Of a stretch of DNA of 64,000 nt, positions 42,382 to 51,664 are shown piece by piece. The notes beneath the pieces are model-generated. The model made no database searches. It was not told where the DNA came from and saw nothing but the letters and a program-made list of their open reading frames with translations. The DNA lies in assembly GCA_002472405.1 (NCBI GenBank), contig DKRV01000028.1, positions 1-64,000 on the forward strand, given 5' to 3'. Numbering within the stretch: position 1 is the stretch's first letter; the number at the start of each line of letters is the position of its first letter. The stretch comes from Clostridiales bacterium UBA7273. GTDB lineage: Bacteria; Bacillota; Clostridia; Oscillospirales; Oscillospiraceae. A program made the translations under genes and the position numbers.

Positions 42382-42416
42382 AACCGGCAGGATCGCGTGA
42401 CCCTGTCGGCGGTTTT
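42382..42416 (-). terminator. Probable rubrerythrin terminator
   Basis: ACCGGCAGG and CCTGTCGGCGGT form an imperfect stem; on the minus strand a TTGAATTTTAT tract follows. It starts 2 nt after the rubrerythrin stop. Confidence 0.5.
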
Positions 42417-42417
42417 A

Positions 42418-42960
42418 TCAGTAGTTTATAACTCTCAGCTCGAAATAGCTCTGCGGATGCGCGCAGGTCGGGCAGCTTTCGGGGGCCTCGGGACCCTCGT
42501 GAATATGTCCGCAGTTGCGGCATATCCAGATGACCTTCTCGCGCTTTGCAAAAACGCTGCCGCTGCGCACATTGTCCAGCAGCTTGAGGTAGCGCGCCTC
42601 GTGCTCCTTTTCGATTGCTCCGACTCTGCGGAAAAGCTGCGCGATATCCGTAAAGCCCTCGGCGTCGGCCTCCTCGGCCATACGCGCGTACATATCCGTC
42701 CACTCGTCGTTTTCACCGGCTGCCGCCGCAACGAGGTTTTCCTCCGTCGAGGGGATCGCGCCGCCGCACAGAAGCTTGAACCACAGCTTGGCGTGCTCTT
42801 TCTCGTTTGCCGCGGTCTCCTCGAAAATCGCCGCTATCTGCTGATACCCGTCCTTTTTCGCCTTCGATGCAAAATAGGTGTATTTGTTGCGTGCCATGCT
42901 CTCGCCGGCGAACGCCTCCATGAGATTTTTTTCGGTTTTTGTGCCTTTAAGCTCTGCCAT
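42418..42960 (-). CDS. Rubrerythrin
   Basis: The 180-residue protein reduces hydrogen peroxide in anaerobes. The diiron four-helix domain shows EKNLMEAFAGESMARNKYTYFA and EETAANEKEHAKLWFKLL with a second pair in ADAEGFTDIAQLFRRVGAIEKEHEARY. A C-terminal rubredoxin-like knuckle follows: CRNCGHIHEGPEAPESCPTCAH (two CxxC). AGGAGCGGATATT precedes the ATG. It marks an anaerobe exposed to occasional oxygen. Confidence 0.96.
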   Translation of the reverse strand: MAELKGTKTEKNLMEAFAGESMARNKYTYFASKAKKDGYQQIAAIFEETAANEKEHAKLWFKLLCGGAIPSTEENLVAAAAGENDEWTDMYARMAEEADAEGFTDIAQLFRRVGAIEKEHEARYLKLLDNVRSGSVFAKREKVIWICRNCGHIHEGPEAPESCPTCAHPQSYFELRVINY

Positions 42961-43091
42961 AATATCCGCTCCTTTGTTTTTTCTTAATTATATCATTCGT
43001 GTACCGCGCAAGCTGTAGAAAACACTACAAAAATACGCCTTGATTTTCGCGCGGTATGCGGCTAAAATAGCGCTATCAACGAGGTGATGAT

Positions 43092-44585
43092 ATGAACACG
43101 AAACGAAGCTGCGGCGTGCTGCTGCCGCTGTTTTCGCTGCCGTCGGAGTACGGCATCGGAACGCTGGGCAAGGCCGCTTATGATTTTATAGATTTTCTCG
43201 CCGCCGCCGGGCAGTCCTGGTGGCAGCTGCTGCCCGTCGGGCCTGCCGGGAGCGGCGATTCGCCGTACAACAGTTTTTCAAGCTTTGCCGGCAATGCGTA
43301 TTTTATTGATCTCGATATGCTCGTGCAGGACGGGCTGCTTACCAAAGCAGAGCTTGCTGCTGTCGATTGGGGCAATGATGCGCAGTCGGTCGATTACGAA
43401 AAGCTGCGCGCTTACCGTATGCTTCTTCTGCGCAAGGCGGCGCGGCGCGGCCTTGAAAAGAACGCTGCGGAGTTTGACTCTTTCTGCCGCGATAACGCTT
43501 CGTGGCTTTCCGACTATGCGCTTTATATGGCGCTAAAGGAGCACTTCGGCGGCGCTTCGTGGACCGAGTGGCCGGAGAATATCCGCCTTCACCGAGCGGA
43601 GGCTGTGGAAAAATACCGTGCCGAGCTTGCGCCCGACGTGCGCTTTTATTCATATGTTCAGTATCTTTTCTATCGCCAGTGGAACGCCCTGCGCGAATAT
43701 GCGCGCAAAAACGGCGTCGGCATGATCGGCGATATGCCCATATACGTTGCGCTTGATTCGGCCGACGTGTGGTCAAGTCCGGAGTTTTTCCTGCTCGACG
43801 AGAAAAACGTTCCCATTGAGGTCGCCGGAGTGCCGCCGGACTATTTCAGCGCCGACGGTCAGCTCTGGGGCAATCCGCTGTACGATTGGGAAGCCATGCG
43901 CCGCGACGGCTACGGCTGGTGGATACGCCGCGTTGACGGTGCGTCAAAGCTGTATGACATGCTGCGCATAGATCACTTCCGCGCATTTGAAAGTTATTGG
44001 GCCGTGCCGCGCGATGCCGAAAGCGCAAAGGAAGGGCAGTGGCGGCCTGGACCGGGCATGGATCTTGTCGGCAGGCTCACCGCGTGGTTTAACAACGTCA
44101 GCTTCATTGCCGAGGATCTTGGCTCGCTCACGCCGCAGGTGCATAAAATGCTCGCCGACAGCGGCCTGCCGGGCATGAAGGTTCTCGAATTTGCCTTCGA
44201 TCCAAATTCGCTCAGTGACTATCTGCCTCACAGGATAGGCGAAAACAGCATCTGCTATGCCGGAACGCACGACAACAACACTTTGCGCGGCTGGATAGAT
44301 GAAGAAAATCCCGAGACGCTTGCCTTTGCGCGCGAGTACCTCGGGATAGACGATGACGCAGACCTTGCAGATGCAGTGCTGCGTGCCGGTATGCGCTCAA
44401 AGGCAGAGCTCTTCATTGCACAGATGCAGGACTGGCTCGGCCTCGGTGTGGATGCGCGCATGAACACCCCCGGCACCGTCGGCGGCAACTGGGCATGGCG
44501 CATGACACCAGGCAGTGAGACTAAAGCGCTCGCCGGTAAAATGCGCCGCATGGCTTATATCTACGGAAGGAGCGACAAGAAATGA
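43092..44585 (+). CDS. malQ: 4-alpha-glucanotransferase (amylomaltase, GH77)
   Basis: The 497-residue enzyme rearranges maltodextrins and glycogen-derived glucans. GH77 signatures: RSCGVLLPLFSLPSEYGIGTLG, GPAGSGDSPYNSFSSFAGN, the nucleophile Asp in LRIDHFRAFESYWAVP, acid/base Glu in FIAEDLGSLTPQV, and AGTHDNNTLRGW. GAGGTGATGAT precedes the ATG. Its TGA overlaps the GNAT gene ATG, so they are coupled. No glycogen genes flank it. Confidence 0.96.
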   Translation: MNTKRSCGVLLPLFSLPSEYGIGTLGKAAYDFIDFLAAAGQSWWQLLPVGPAGSGDSPYNSFSSFAGNAYFIDLDMLVQDGLLTKAELAAVDWGNDAQSVDYEKLRAYRMLLLRKAARRGLEKNAAEFDSFCRDNASWLSDYALYMALKEHFGGASWTEWPENIRLHRAEAVEKYRAELAPDVRFYSYVQYLFYRQWNALREYARKNGVGMIGDMPIYVALDSADVWSSPEFFLLDEKNVPIEVAGVPPDYFSADGQLWGNPLYDWEAMRRDGYGWWIRRVDGASKLYDMLRIDHFRAFESYWAVPRDAESAKEGQWRPGPGMDLVGRLTAWFNNVSFIAEDLGSLTPQVHKMLADSGLPGMKVLEFAFDPNSLSDYLPHRIGENSICYAGTHDNNTLRGWIDEENPETLAFAREYLGIDDDADLADAVLRAGMRSKAELFIAQMQDWLGLGVDARMNTPGTVGGNWAWRMTPGSETKALAGKMRRMAYIYGRSDKK

Positions 44586-45181
44586 ATGATATAAAGCTGC
44601 GCGTTGCGCGCCCCTCTGATGCAGCTGAGCTATTGGCGCTCTATGCACCCTATGTCGAGGACACGGCCATAAGCTTCGAGACTGTCGTTCCGCGCCTTGA
44701 GGAGTTTACCGAGCGCATGGTGCATAAGCTGCCTCGGTATCCCTATATAGTCGCGGAGAAAGACGGCGAGCTTCTTGGCTATGCCTACCTCAGCCCGTTT
44801 GTCGGGCGCGCTGCCTACGACTGGGCAGCGGAGACGACGATATATCTTCGGCTCGACTGCCGCCACATCGGTATCGGGAAAATGCTGTACACGGCGCTTG
44901 AGAGCATTGCTCGCGCGCAGGGCATAATAAATTTAGAGGCCTGCATCGGCTGGACGGATACACCCGACGAGCATCTGACCAATAACAGCGCCGAATATCA
45001 CGAGCACCTCGGATACCGCATGGCCGGCAGGTTTTATAAGTGTGGCTATAAATTCGGAACATGGTACGACATGGTGTGGATGGAAAAGCTTATTTCCGAC
45101 CACCCGGAAACGCCGCAGGATATAATTCCGTTTTCCGAACTTAGTGCCGAAACGCTGCGCAAGGCAGGTATAGAAACATGA
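44582..45181 (+). CDS. GNAT N-acetyltransferase (phosphinothricin acetyltransferase-like)
   Basis: The 199-residue protein has the GNAT fold. It begins LRVARPSDAAELLALYAPYVEDTAISFET, as in Pat/YncA-type enzymes, with the acetyl-CoA loop CRHIGIGKMLYTALESIA (Q/RxxGxG/A variant) and SAEYHEHLGYRMAGRFYKCGYKFGTWYDMVWME. It would acetylate a small amine or amino acid analogue. Translation is coupled to malQ by ATGA overlap. Substrate unknown. Confidence 0.88.
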   Translation: MNDIKLRVARPSDAAELLALYAPYVEDTAISFETVVPRLEEFTERMVHKLPRYPYIVAEKDGELLGYAYLSPFVGRAAYDWAAETTIYLRLDCRHIGIGKMLYTALESIARAQGIINLEACIGWTDTPDEHLTNNSAEYHEHLGYRMAGRFYKCGYKFGTWYDMVWMEKLISDHPETPQDIIPFSELSAETLRKAGIET

Positions 45182-45210
45182 AAAAAGCACCCCCCACGGG
45201 GTGCTTTTTT
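45181..45210. terminator. Bidirectional terminator
   Basis: AAAAAAGCACCCC pairs with GGGGTGCTTTTTT around CCAC between the convergent GNAT and VanZ genes. Confidence 0.92.
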
Positions 45211-45217
45211 ACTTCTA

Positions 45218-45670
45218 TCAGTGCAGAAAATCGAGCTTTCGGTAAAGGAAAAAACCTGTCACAGCTCCGATGATGTTCAAAAGATAGTCCTCAATATCCG
45301 CGCTTCCGAGCATCAAAAACAGCTGCAAAAGCTCGATGACAATTATGACGATCGAGATAAAAACAAAAAATCGTCCGAAGCCGCGCAGCCTTCCTGCTAT
45401 GCTCGGCAGCAGCAGGCCCCACGGCAGAAACAGCAGCAGATTGCCGGCAAGGTTTATGATAAAATATTTGACAACGACCGCCGACTTATACGGCGTTGTT
45501 ATGAAAACATAAAAGCTGAAAAACGGTATGATGTTGCTGTTTGCCTTAATATACTCGGCATAGGTCATGTCAAACGTTGCGCCGATGCCCTTGAGCAGTG
45601 TAAGATACGCCAGGGCCGCGCAGTACAGGGCGAAAACGACTATCAGGATGGGTCTTTTGCCTTTGCTCAT
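45218..45670 (-). CDS. VanZ family membrane protein
   Basis: The 150-residue protein has four to five membrane helices with the VanZ pattern: ILIVVFALYCAALAYLTLL, NIIPFFSF, NLAGNLLLFLPWGLLLPSI and the closing ELLQLFLMLGSADIEDYLLNIIGAVTGF. VanZ homologues can raise teicoplanin resistance; most are of unknown role. The start ATG lies 4 nt after the stop of the upstream ABC-F gene, so both are likely one transcript. Confidence 0.9.
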   Translation of the reverse strand: MSKGKRPILIVVFALYCAALAYLTLLKGIGATFDMTYAEYIKANSNIIPFFSFYVFITTPYKSAVVVKYFIINLAGNLLLFLPWGLLLPSIAGRLRGFGRFFVFISIVIIVIELLQLFLMLGSADIEDYLLNIIGAVTGFFLYRKLDFLH

Positions 45671-45674
45671 ATCT

Positions 45675-47279
45675 TTACCTTTCGGGGATCGTGCCGCCGG
45701 TGAGATTCATATATTCGTCGAAGGAGCACATGCGGTCGATTATGCCGTCGTCGGTGATCTCGATTATGCGGTTTGCGACCGTCTGCGTGAGCTGGTGGTC
45801 GTGGCTTGAGAAAATGATATTGTACTTAAATGCCTCAAGGCCGTTGTTGAGCGCCGCGATGCTCTCAAGGTCGAGGTGGTTCGTCGGCTGATCGAGCACG
45901 AGGAAGTTTGCGCCCGAAAGCATCATCTTGCTTATCATGCATCTGACCTTTTCGCCGCCGGAGAGGACCTTCACGGGCTTGTACACATCGTCGCCGGAGA
46001 AGAGCATGCGGCCGAGGAAGGTTCGCAGATAGCTCTCGCGCTTATCGTCGGAAAACTGGCGCATCCAGTCCATGAGGTCATAATCGCAGTTTTCAAAGAA
46101 GCTGTTGTGATCCTTGGGGAAGTAGGCCTGCGTCGTCGATGCGCCCCACTTGACCGTGCCGGAGTCCGGCTCCTCCTCGCCCATGAGGATCTTGAACAGC
46201 ATCGTAACGGCAAGCTCGTTTTTGCCGATGATGGCGATCTTGTCCTCCTTGCCGACGATGAAGCTTATGTTGTTTAAAAGCTTCACGCCGTCAACGGTCT
46301 TGCTGACCTCGGTGACGAACAGCCTGTCCTTGCCCGGCTCGCGGTCGGCCTTGAAGCCGACCCAGGGATAGCGTCTGCCGGAGGCCGGCAGTTCTTCGAC
46401 GGTGAGCTTATCAAGAAGCTTCCTGCGGCTGGTGGCCTGACGGGATTTTGATTTGTTCGCCGAGAACCTTGCGATAAAGCCCTGCAATTCGGCGATCTTC
46501 TGCTCTGCCTTCTTGTTCTGATCCTTTATGAGCTTCTGCATCAGCTGGCTGGATTCGTACCAGAAGTCGTAGTTGCCGACGTACATCTTGATCTTGCCGT
46601 AGTCGATATCGACGATGTGCGTGCAGACGTTGTTGAGGAAGTATCGGTCATGCGAAACGACGAGCACCGTACCCTCATAGTCCATGAGAAAATCTTCGAG
46701 CCACACGACGCTTGCAAGGTCAAGGTTGTTCGTAGGCTCGTCGAGCAGGATAATATCGGGCGAGCCGAACAGCGCCTGCGCAAGCAGAACCTTGACCTTG
46801 AGGCGCGGATCCATATCGCGCATCATCGTTTCGTGGAAGTCCGGCGAAACGCCGAGACCCTGAAGAATGCGGCTTGCGTCGGACTCGGCCTCCCAGCCGC
46901 CGAGCTCGGCAAACTCCTCCTCGAGCTCGGCCGCGCGTATGCCGTCGGCATCGTCAAAATCGGGCTTGTCGTAGATCGCGTCCTTCTCCTTGCCGCAGTC
47001 GTAAAGGCGCTGGTTGCCCATGATTACGGTGTCCATGACGGTGTAATCATCGTACATGTTCTGGTTCTGCTTGAGAACCGACATGCGCTTTTTCGCGGCG
47101 ATCGTGACGGTGCCTGTTGACGGCTCAAGCTCGCCGGAGAGAATTTTTATAAACGTCGATTTTCCGGCTCCGTTTGCGCCGATTATGCCGTAGCAGTTGC
47201 CGGGCGTAAATTGCAGATCAACGCGCGAAAACAAAACGTTTCCGCCGAAATTTATCGAAAGATCATTGACTGAAAGCAT
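45675..47279 (-). CDS. ABC-F family ATPase (YbiT-like translation factor)
   Basis: The 534-residue soluble protein has two ABC domains. The first has GIIGANGAGKSTFIKILSG and ILLDEPTNNLDLASVVWLE; the second has AIIGKNELAVTMLFKILMG, LSGGEKVRCMISKMML and LVLDQPTNHLDLESIAALN. They are joined by a charged linker (near 240-310, SANKSKSRQATSRRKLL). The second Walker A is degenerate (GKNELAVT for GxxGxGKS/T). No membrane domain. ABC-F proteins act on ribosomes; this resembles the YbiT group more than antibiotic-resistance types. Confidence 0.9.
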   Translation of the reverse strand: MLSVNDLSINFGGNVLFSRVDLQFTPGNCYGIIGANGAGKSTFIKILSGELEPSTGTVTIAAKKRMSVLKQNQNMYDDYTVMDTVIMGNQRLYDCGKEKDAIYDKPDFDDADGIRAAELEEEFAELGGWEAESDASRILQGLGVSPDFHETMMRDMDPRLKVKVLLAQALFGSPDIILLDEPTNNLDLASVVWLEDFLMDYEGTVLVVSHDRYFLNNVCTHIVDIDYGKIKMYVGNYDFWYESSQLMQKLIKDQNKKAEQKIAELQGFIARFSANKSKSRQATSRRKLLDKLTVEELPASGRRYPWVGFKADREPGKDRLFVTEVSKTVDGVKLLNNISFIVGKEDKIAIIGKNELAVTMLFKILMGEEEPDSGTVKWGASTTQAYFPKDHNSFFENCDYDLMDWMRQFSDDKRESYLRTFLGRMLFSGDDVYKPVKVLSGGEKVRCMISKMMLSGANFLVLDQPTNHLDLESIAALNNGLEAFKYNIIFSSHDHQLTQTVANRIIEITDDGIIDRMCSFDEYMNLTGGTIPER

Positions 47280-47399
47280 TCATTATACCTCTATATTAAA
47301 AAATCTTATTTATTCTATCATCATCGGACTGCGTTGGCAATAATTAATAGGATTTTTTGCGGCCGTTTATGCGCAGGATAAATACGAGGGGGCGAGAAA

Positions 47400-47531
47400 A
47401 TGAAAATGATAATCGCGGCGGCGCTGCTGCCGATAGGGCTTGTGCTGGGCACATCGCTTCTCATATCGCTTGTGGGACGGCTTGTTGCGCGCCTGCGCAA
47501 GACGGAGCATGGCGATGATAACAGCTTGTAA
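47400..47531 (+). CDS. 43-residue single-pass membrane protein
   Basis: ATG at 47400 follows GAGGGGGCGAGAAA. The product has one membrane helix (MIIAAALLPIGLVLGTSLLISLVG) and a basic cytoplasmic-type end (RLVARLRKTEHGDDNSL). It lies in the divergent gap between the ABC-F gene and the alpha-galactosidase; the promoter for the latter overlaps its stop. Good ribosome site and codon use like the core suggest a real gene. Function unknown. Confidence 0.55.
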   Translation: MKMIIAAALLPIGLVLGTSLLISLVGRLVARLRKTEHGDDNSL

Positions 47532-47554
47532 CGGCGGAATATCTATGGTATGAT
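47526..47554 (+). promoter_or_regulatory. Alpha-galactosidase promoter
   Basis: TTGTAA (47526-47531), 17 bp, TATGAT (47549-47554), 28 bp before the GTG start. Confidence 0.6.
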
Positions 47555-47582
47555 TTTGTTATAAAAATTAAGGGGTGATACG

Positions 47583-49919
47583 GTGAGTATTACATACGAA
47601 AACGGAGTTTTTGCACTCGATACCCGGTGCACGAGCTACATATTCCGCGTAACGAAATTCAGGCACCTTGAGCACATCCATTACGGCGAGCATGTCGCCG
47701 TAAGTGACGCGCAGCCGCTTGCTTCAAAGCACGATATCCAACTCGGCAGCAGCGTAATGTACGACCCCTCCGACGATAACTATTGCCTTGATAATCTCTG
47801 CCTTGAGTGGTCGGGCGTCGGCAGGGGCGACTATCGCCAGACGCCTGTTGAGGCAAAAATGCCCGACGGCAGCTTTTCCTCCGACTTTCTGTACGAAAGC
47901 TACGAGATCGTGCCCGGCTGCGTTCCCATGCAGAGCCTGCCGACGGCTTATGACGACGAAAAAACGGCGCAGACGCTTATCATAAATCTGCGCGAGCGCG
48001 ACAGAGATGCGGCATTGACGCTTTATTACACGGTGTTTCCCGAATCCGACGTTATATCGCGCCGCTGCGTTATTAAAAACAACTGCGCCGGCGATATCTC
48101 GATCAGACGCATCATGAGCATGAGCCTCGATATGCCCGACCGCGGCTTTTTGATGCACAGCTTTGACGGCGGCTGGATAAAGGAAGCTCACCGGCATATC
48201 CGCCCCGTGGAGTACGGCATGTATGTAAATTCCTCGACCACCGGCGCATCGTCGAACCGGCACAATCCGGGCTTTCTGCTCTCGGAAAAACACACGGGCG
48301 AGGACTCGGGGCGCGCATGGGGCTTTAATCTTGTCTACAGCGGCAACCATTTCGGCGTCGTCGAAAAATCAAACCACGACCTTGTGCGCATCCAGCTCGG
48401 CATAAATCCGCATTGCTTTGACTGGACGCTGCACCCGGGCGAGAGCTTTGAAACGCCCGAGGCGGTCATGACCTTTTCCGAGTGCGGCTTCAACGGCCTG
48501 AGCGCAAATTTCCACGATTTTGTCAACAACAACATCGTGCGCGGCGATTGGAAGAACATCGAGCGTCCGGTGCTTATAAACGACTGGGAAGCCTGTTTTT
48601 TTAAATTCACCCGCGAAAAGCTCCTGAAACTGGCACGCAGAGCGAAAAAGCTCGGCGTGGAGCTTTTCGTCCTTGACGACGGCTGGTTCGGCGCACGAAA
48701 CAGCGACACGGCAGGGCTGGGTGACTACGACGTTAATCTGAGGAAGCTGCCGGGCGGCCTCGGAGAGTTTGCCGACAGCATTGAAAAGCTGGGGATGAAG
48801 TTCGGCCTGTGGTTTGAGCCGGAGAGCGTGAACGTCGATTCCGAGCTTTACCGCGCGCACCCGGACTGGGCGATAAAGCCGCCCGTAGGCGAGCCGTGCT
48901 TCGGCAGAAACCAGCTTCTGCTGGATCTGACGCGCAAGGAGGTGCGCGATTACATCGTCGAAAATGTCGGAAAAACACTCGACAGTGCGAAGATAAGCTA
49001 TGTCAAATGGGATATGAACCGGCATATGTCCGATGCGTATTCGCCGGCGCTGTCCAATCAGGGCGAGTTTGCCCACCGATATATCATCGGGCTTTACGAG
49101 GTGCTCAACCGCGTATTCACGCCGCGCAGGCATATTCTTCTTGAAAGCTGCTCATCCGGCGGCAACCGCTTTGATCTCGGCATGCTGTGCTATTCGCCGC
49201 AGATATGGGCATCGGACGACACCGACCCTATAGAGCGGCTCGATATCCAAAGCGGCCTGTCGTATCTGTATCCGCAATCGACCATGGGCGCGCATGTTTC
49301 GGCCGCGCCGCACCAGCAGACGCTCAGGGATACGCCGCTGTCAACGCGCTTTAACGTTGCGGCCTTCGGCGTGCTCGGCTACGAGCTTGAGCTCAAATAT
49401 ATGACGCACGCCGAGCTCAGGGAGCTGCGCGTCCAGATAGAGTTTTACAAGGCGCACCGAAAAACGTTCCAGTTCGGCAGGTTTTATCGCTTTGACGAGC
49501 GTAAGGGCAACAAGGTGCATTGGCAGGTCTGCTCGTGCGACGGAAAAGAGCACATAGTCGGCCATTTTCAGAAGCTGTGCACGGCCTCCGAGGGGCCGGA
49601 CGCGCTTTGCGTGCACGATCTTGAACCAAAAGCGAAATATCATCTTTCCTGCAAGCGCCAGAGCCTTTTCATAAAGCGCCTCGGCGGCCTTGTAAAGCAC
49701 GTTATGCCCATTGAGCTTGACCCTGACGGACTTATCCTGCGCACGGCGAACAAATTTATCACCATGCCCGACGGCGCGGAGGACTTCACAGCATCCGGCG
49801 CTGCGCTCATGTCCGGCGTGGGACTTAACAACCAGTTCCTCGGCACGGGGTATAACGATAAAATACACATGTTCGGCGACTTCGGCAGCGCCGTGTATGT
49901 GATAGAGAGAAAGCCCTGA
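47583..49919 (+). CDS. Alpha-galactosidase (GH36)
   Basis: The 778-residue enzyme cleaves alpha-1,6-galactosides such as melibiose and raffinose. It has the N-terminal beta-sandwich, then the TIM barrel with FVLDDGWFGARNSDTAGLGDY, FGLWFEPESVNVDSEL, the nucleophile Asp in YVKWDMNRHMSDAYSP, the LLESCSSGGNRFDLGML loop and the acid/base Asp in WASDDTDPIERL. The GTG start follows AAGGGGTGATACG. No signal peptide, so it acts in the cytoplasm; no transporter is adjacent. Confidence 0.95.
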   Translation: MSITYENGVFALDTRCTSYIFRVTKFRHLEHIHYGEHVAVSDAQPLASKHDIQLGSSVMYDPSDDNYCLDNLCLEWSGVGRGDYRQTPVEAKMPDGSFSSDFLYESYEIVPGCVPMQSLPTAYDDEKTAQTLIINLRERDRDAALTLYYTVFPESDVISRRCVIKNNCAGDISIRRIMSMSLDMPDRGFLMHSFDGGWIKEAHRHIRPVEYGMYVNSSTTGASSNRHNPGFLLSEKHTGEDSGRAWGFNLVYSGNHFGVVEKSNHDLVRIQLGINPHCFDWTLHPGESFETPEAVMTFSECGFNGLSANFHDFVNNNIVRGDWKNIERPVLINDWEACFFKFTREKLLKLARRAKKLGVELFVLDDGWFGARNSDTAGLGDYDVNLRKLPGGLGEFADSIEKLGMKFGLWFEPESVNVDSELYRAHPDWAIKPPVGEPCFGRNQLLLDLTRKEVRDYIVENVGKTLDSAKISYVKWDMNRHMSDAYSPALSNQGEFAHRYIIGLYEVLNRVFTPRRHILLESCSSGGNRFDLGMLCYSPQIWASDDTDPIERLDIQSGLSYLYPQSTMGAHVSAAPHQQTLRDTPLSTRFNVAAFGVLGYELELKYMTHAELRELRVQIEFYKAHRKTFQFGRFYRFDERKGNKVHWQVCSCDGKEHIVGHFQKLCTASEGPDALCVHDLEPKAKYHLSCKRQSLFIKRLGGLVKHVMPIELDPDGLILRTANKFITMPDGAEDFTASGAALMSGVGLNNQFLGTGYNDKIHMFGDFGSAVYVIERKP

Positions 49920-50043
49920 TATAAAAAGCCGGGGCTGAGAAACTTGAAATATATATAAATCGACACGATCGGCTCTGCGTGTTGTTCTGTCTGCCGCGCT
50001 CCTTCAGTATAATAAAGCCATCAAACGAAGGAGGCAATAAGCC

Positions 50044-50397
50044 ATGAATACAGATAAAATTTACGCAGAACAGCTTGCAAACGAGTATGCTCCCAAGGAC
50101 ACCTCCAAGGTCGTAGCTCTCAGAAAGCTCGATGCAAAAGCAAAGCGTCCGGCAAGTATCTTCACCTACACCTTCGGCATCATAGCCGCACTGCTCCTCG
50201 GCGTTGGCATGTGCCTTTGCATGGGGCAGATTGGCAGCGGCACGGCCGGCATGTTCGTGCTCGGCATCATCGTCGGCGTGATCGGCCTTGTTGGAGCGGG
50301 CGTAAACTACCCCATCTACAAAAAGCTGCTGGCAAAGGGCAAGCAGAAATACGCCTTTGAGATCATGGAGCTTGCAAAAGAGATCAGCGAAAAGTAA
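50044..50397 (+). CDS. Two-helix membrane protein of unknown function next to a TetR gene
   Basis: The 117-residue protein has a charged N-terminus (IYAEQLANEYAPKDTSKVVALRKLDAKAK), two glycine-rich membrane helices (FGIIAALLLGVGMCLCMG and MFVLGIIVGVIGLVGAGVNY) and a cytoplasmic helix (FEIMELAKEISEK). GGAGGCAATAAGCC precedes the ATG. The TetR gene starts 27 nt after it, so the pair is probably one operon and the regulator may control it. Such pairs are common in clostridia; the role is not known to me. Confidence 0.75.
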   Translation: MNTDKIYAEQLANEYAPKDTSKVVALRKLDAKAKRPASIFTYTFGIIAALLLGVGMCLCMGQIGSGTAGMFVLGIIVGVIGLVGAGVNYPIYKKLLAKGKQKYAFEIMELAKEISEK

Positions 50398-50424
50398 GGC
50401 ATTCAAAAAAGAGGGCACAGAAGC

Positions 50425-51027
50425 GTGAACAGATCGGAAAGTAAATATTTTGCCACGGCTGCAAAAATGGACGAAGCATTTTTGCGGCTGCTCGAAAAAA
50501 AGGACTTTGCATATATAACGGTCAAGGAGATCTGCGAAACGGCAGGCGTCAATCGTTCGACCTTCTATCTGCACTATGAGACGATCGGCGATTTGCTCGC
50601 TGAAAGTGCCGAGCACATGATCGGGCAGTTTCTCTCTTATATGAACAAGGATGCGTCGGCCTTTATAACGAAGCTTCAGAGCTGCCCCGTTGACGAGCTG
50701 TATCTCATCACGCCCGAGTATTTAACGCCGTATTTAAATTACGTCAAAGAAAACCGCAGACTTTTCAGAACGGCAATTGAAAATGCGGTGGTGCTCGGGG
50801 CAGACGGCATCTACGAAAAAATGCTCCGCCATGTGTTCGTGCCGATCCTGGAGCGCTGCGGCGTGCCGGAATGCGACAGAGCGTATATGATGACGTTTTA
50901 TCTCCATGGCCTCATGGCTATCATAACGCAGTGGCTGAAAACCGACTGCGCGGATACGGTTGAGCACATAATTTCCCTCATGCAGACCTGTGTTCGCAGT
51001 GTTGAAGAGAGCAGTTGTTCCAAATAG
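50425..51027 (+). CDS. TetR/AcrR family transcriptional regulator
   Basis: The 200-residue protein has an N-terminal helix-turn-helix: MDEAFLRLLEKKDFAYITVKEICETAGVNRSTFYLHYETIGDLLAE, with the typical TetR recognition helix (GVNRSTFYLHY). The C-terminal ligand domain is helical (residues 70-190). The GTG start follows GAGGGCACAGAAGC. It probably represses its own operon with the membrane protein; the inducer is unknown. Confidence 0.9.
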   Translation: MNRSESKYFATAAKMDEAFLRLLEKKDFAYITVKEICETAGVNRSTFYLHYETIGDLLAESAEHMIGQFLSYMNKDASAFITKLQSCPVDELYLITPEYLTPYLNYVKENRRLFRTAIENAVVLGADGIYEKMLRHVFVPILERCGVPECDRAYMMTFYLHGLMAIITQWLKTDCADTVEHIISLMQTCVRSVEESSCSK

Positions 51028-51169
51028 GGAAATGTTTGAATAGTGCCTTTTTCATAAACTCCGAGCAGCTTGTCCTCCGGGAGATTTTTTGCTTGCGCCA
51101 AAAATGTCCGTGTGTTATATTGGAAATTGGGAAAGTATGGCAGCAACGTGATGATAAGGAGGTTATACG

Positions 51170-51613
51170 ATGAAAAAAGCATTGGCAATGGCGCTTGCTA
51201 TCATGTGTGTGCTGGCGCTCGCCGGCTGCGGCACAAATCCGGCAAAGGAGGTTTTACCATGGATGCAGAACCTTAAAGCGGATGATATCTCCGAGGTGCA
51301 GGTGTGGAACATGAGTACTGCCGAAGATCTGAAGAAGGTGCTCACTAAGGAAGAAACGGCCGAGCTTGTCGCATTGCTGAACGCGCTGACTGAGGATGAT
51401 TTCCAGAATAACAGTGCGCTTCGCGGATCAACCCCTGACTATGGTATGGATATAGTTGTCGATGGAGAGCACATCGGTATCTGGCCGTCCGGATCGTCAC
51501 GGGAAGGCGCACTGCGAACGGATTGCAAAGGCGAATGGTTTATCGACAATGACGCACTCACGGATTTTGTGAGAAGCGTTACGGCGGTCGAAAGCTTCGA
51601 TGCAGCGGCTTGA
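51170..51613 (+). CDS. Small lipoprotein of unknown function
   Basis: The 147-residue precursor has a lipoprotein signal peptide with lipobox LALAGCG (Cys21), so it is anchored on the outer face of the membrane. The mature part (about 125 residues) contains an EDLKKVLTKEETAELVALLN helix and a beta-rich end (YGMDIVVDGEHIGIWPSG). AAGGAGGTTATACG precedes the ATG. Monocistronic. Not recognised beyond lipoprotein. Confidence 0.8.
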   Translation: MKKALAMALAIMCVLALAGCGTNPAKEVLPWMQNLKADDISEVQVWNMSTAEDLKKVLTKEETAELVALLNALTEDDFQNNSALRGSTPDYGMDIVVDGEHIGIWPSGSSREGALRTDCKGEWFIDNDALTDFVRSVTAVESFDAAA

Positions 51614-51626
51614 TATGTATAACGCA

Positions 51627-51656
51627 AACGCACGGAACTTAGCTGTTCCGTGCGTT
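51627..51656. terminator. Bidirectional terminator
   Basis: AACGCACGGAAC and GTTCCGTGCGTT around TTAGCT, then TTGATTTTT; lies between the convergent lipoprotein and spoVAE genes. Confidence 0.88.
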
Positions 51657-51664
51657 TTGATTTT

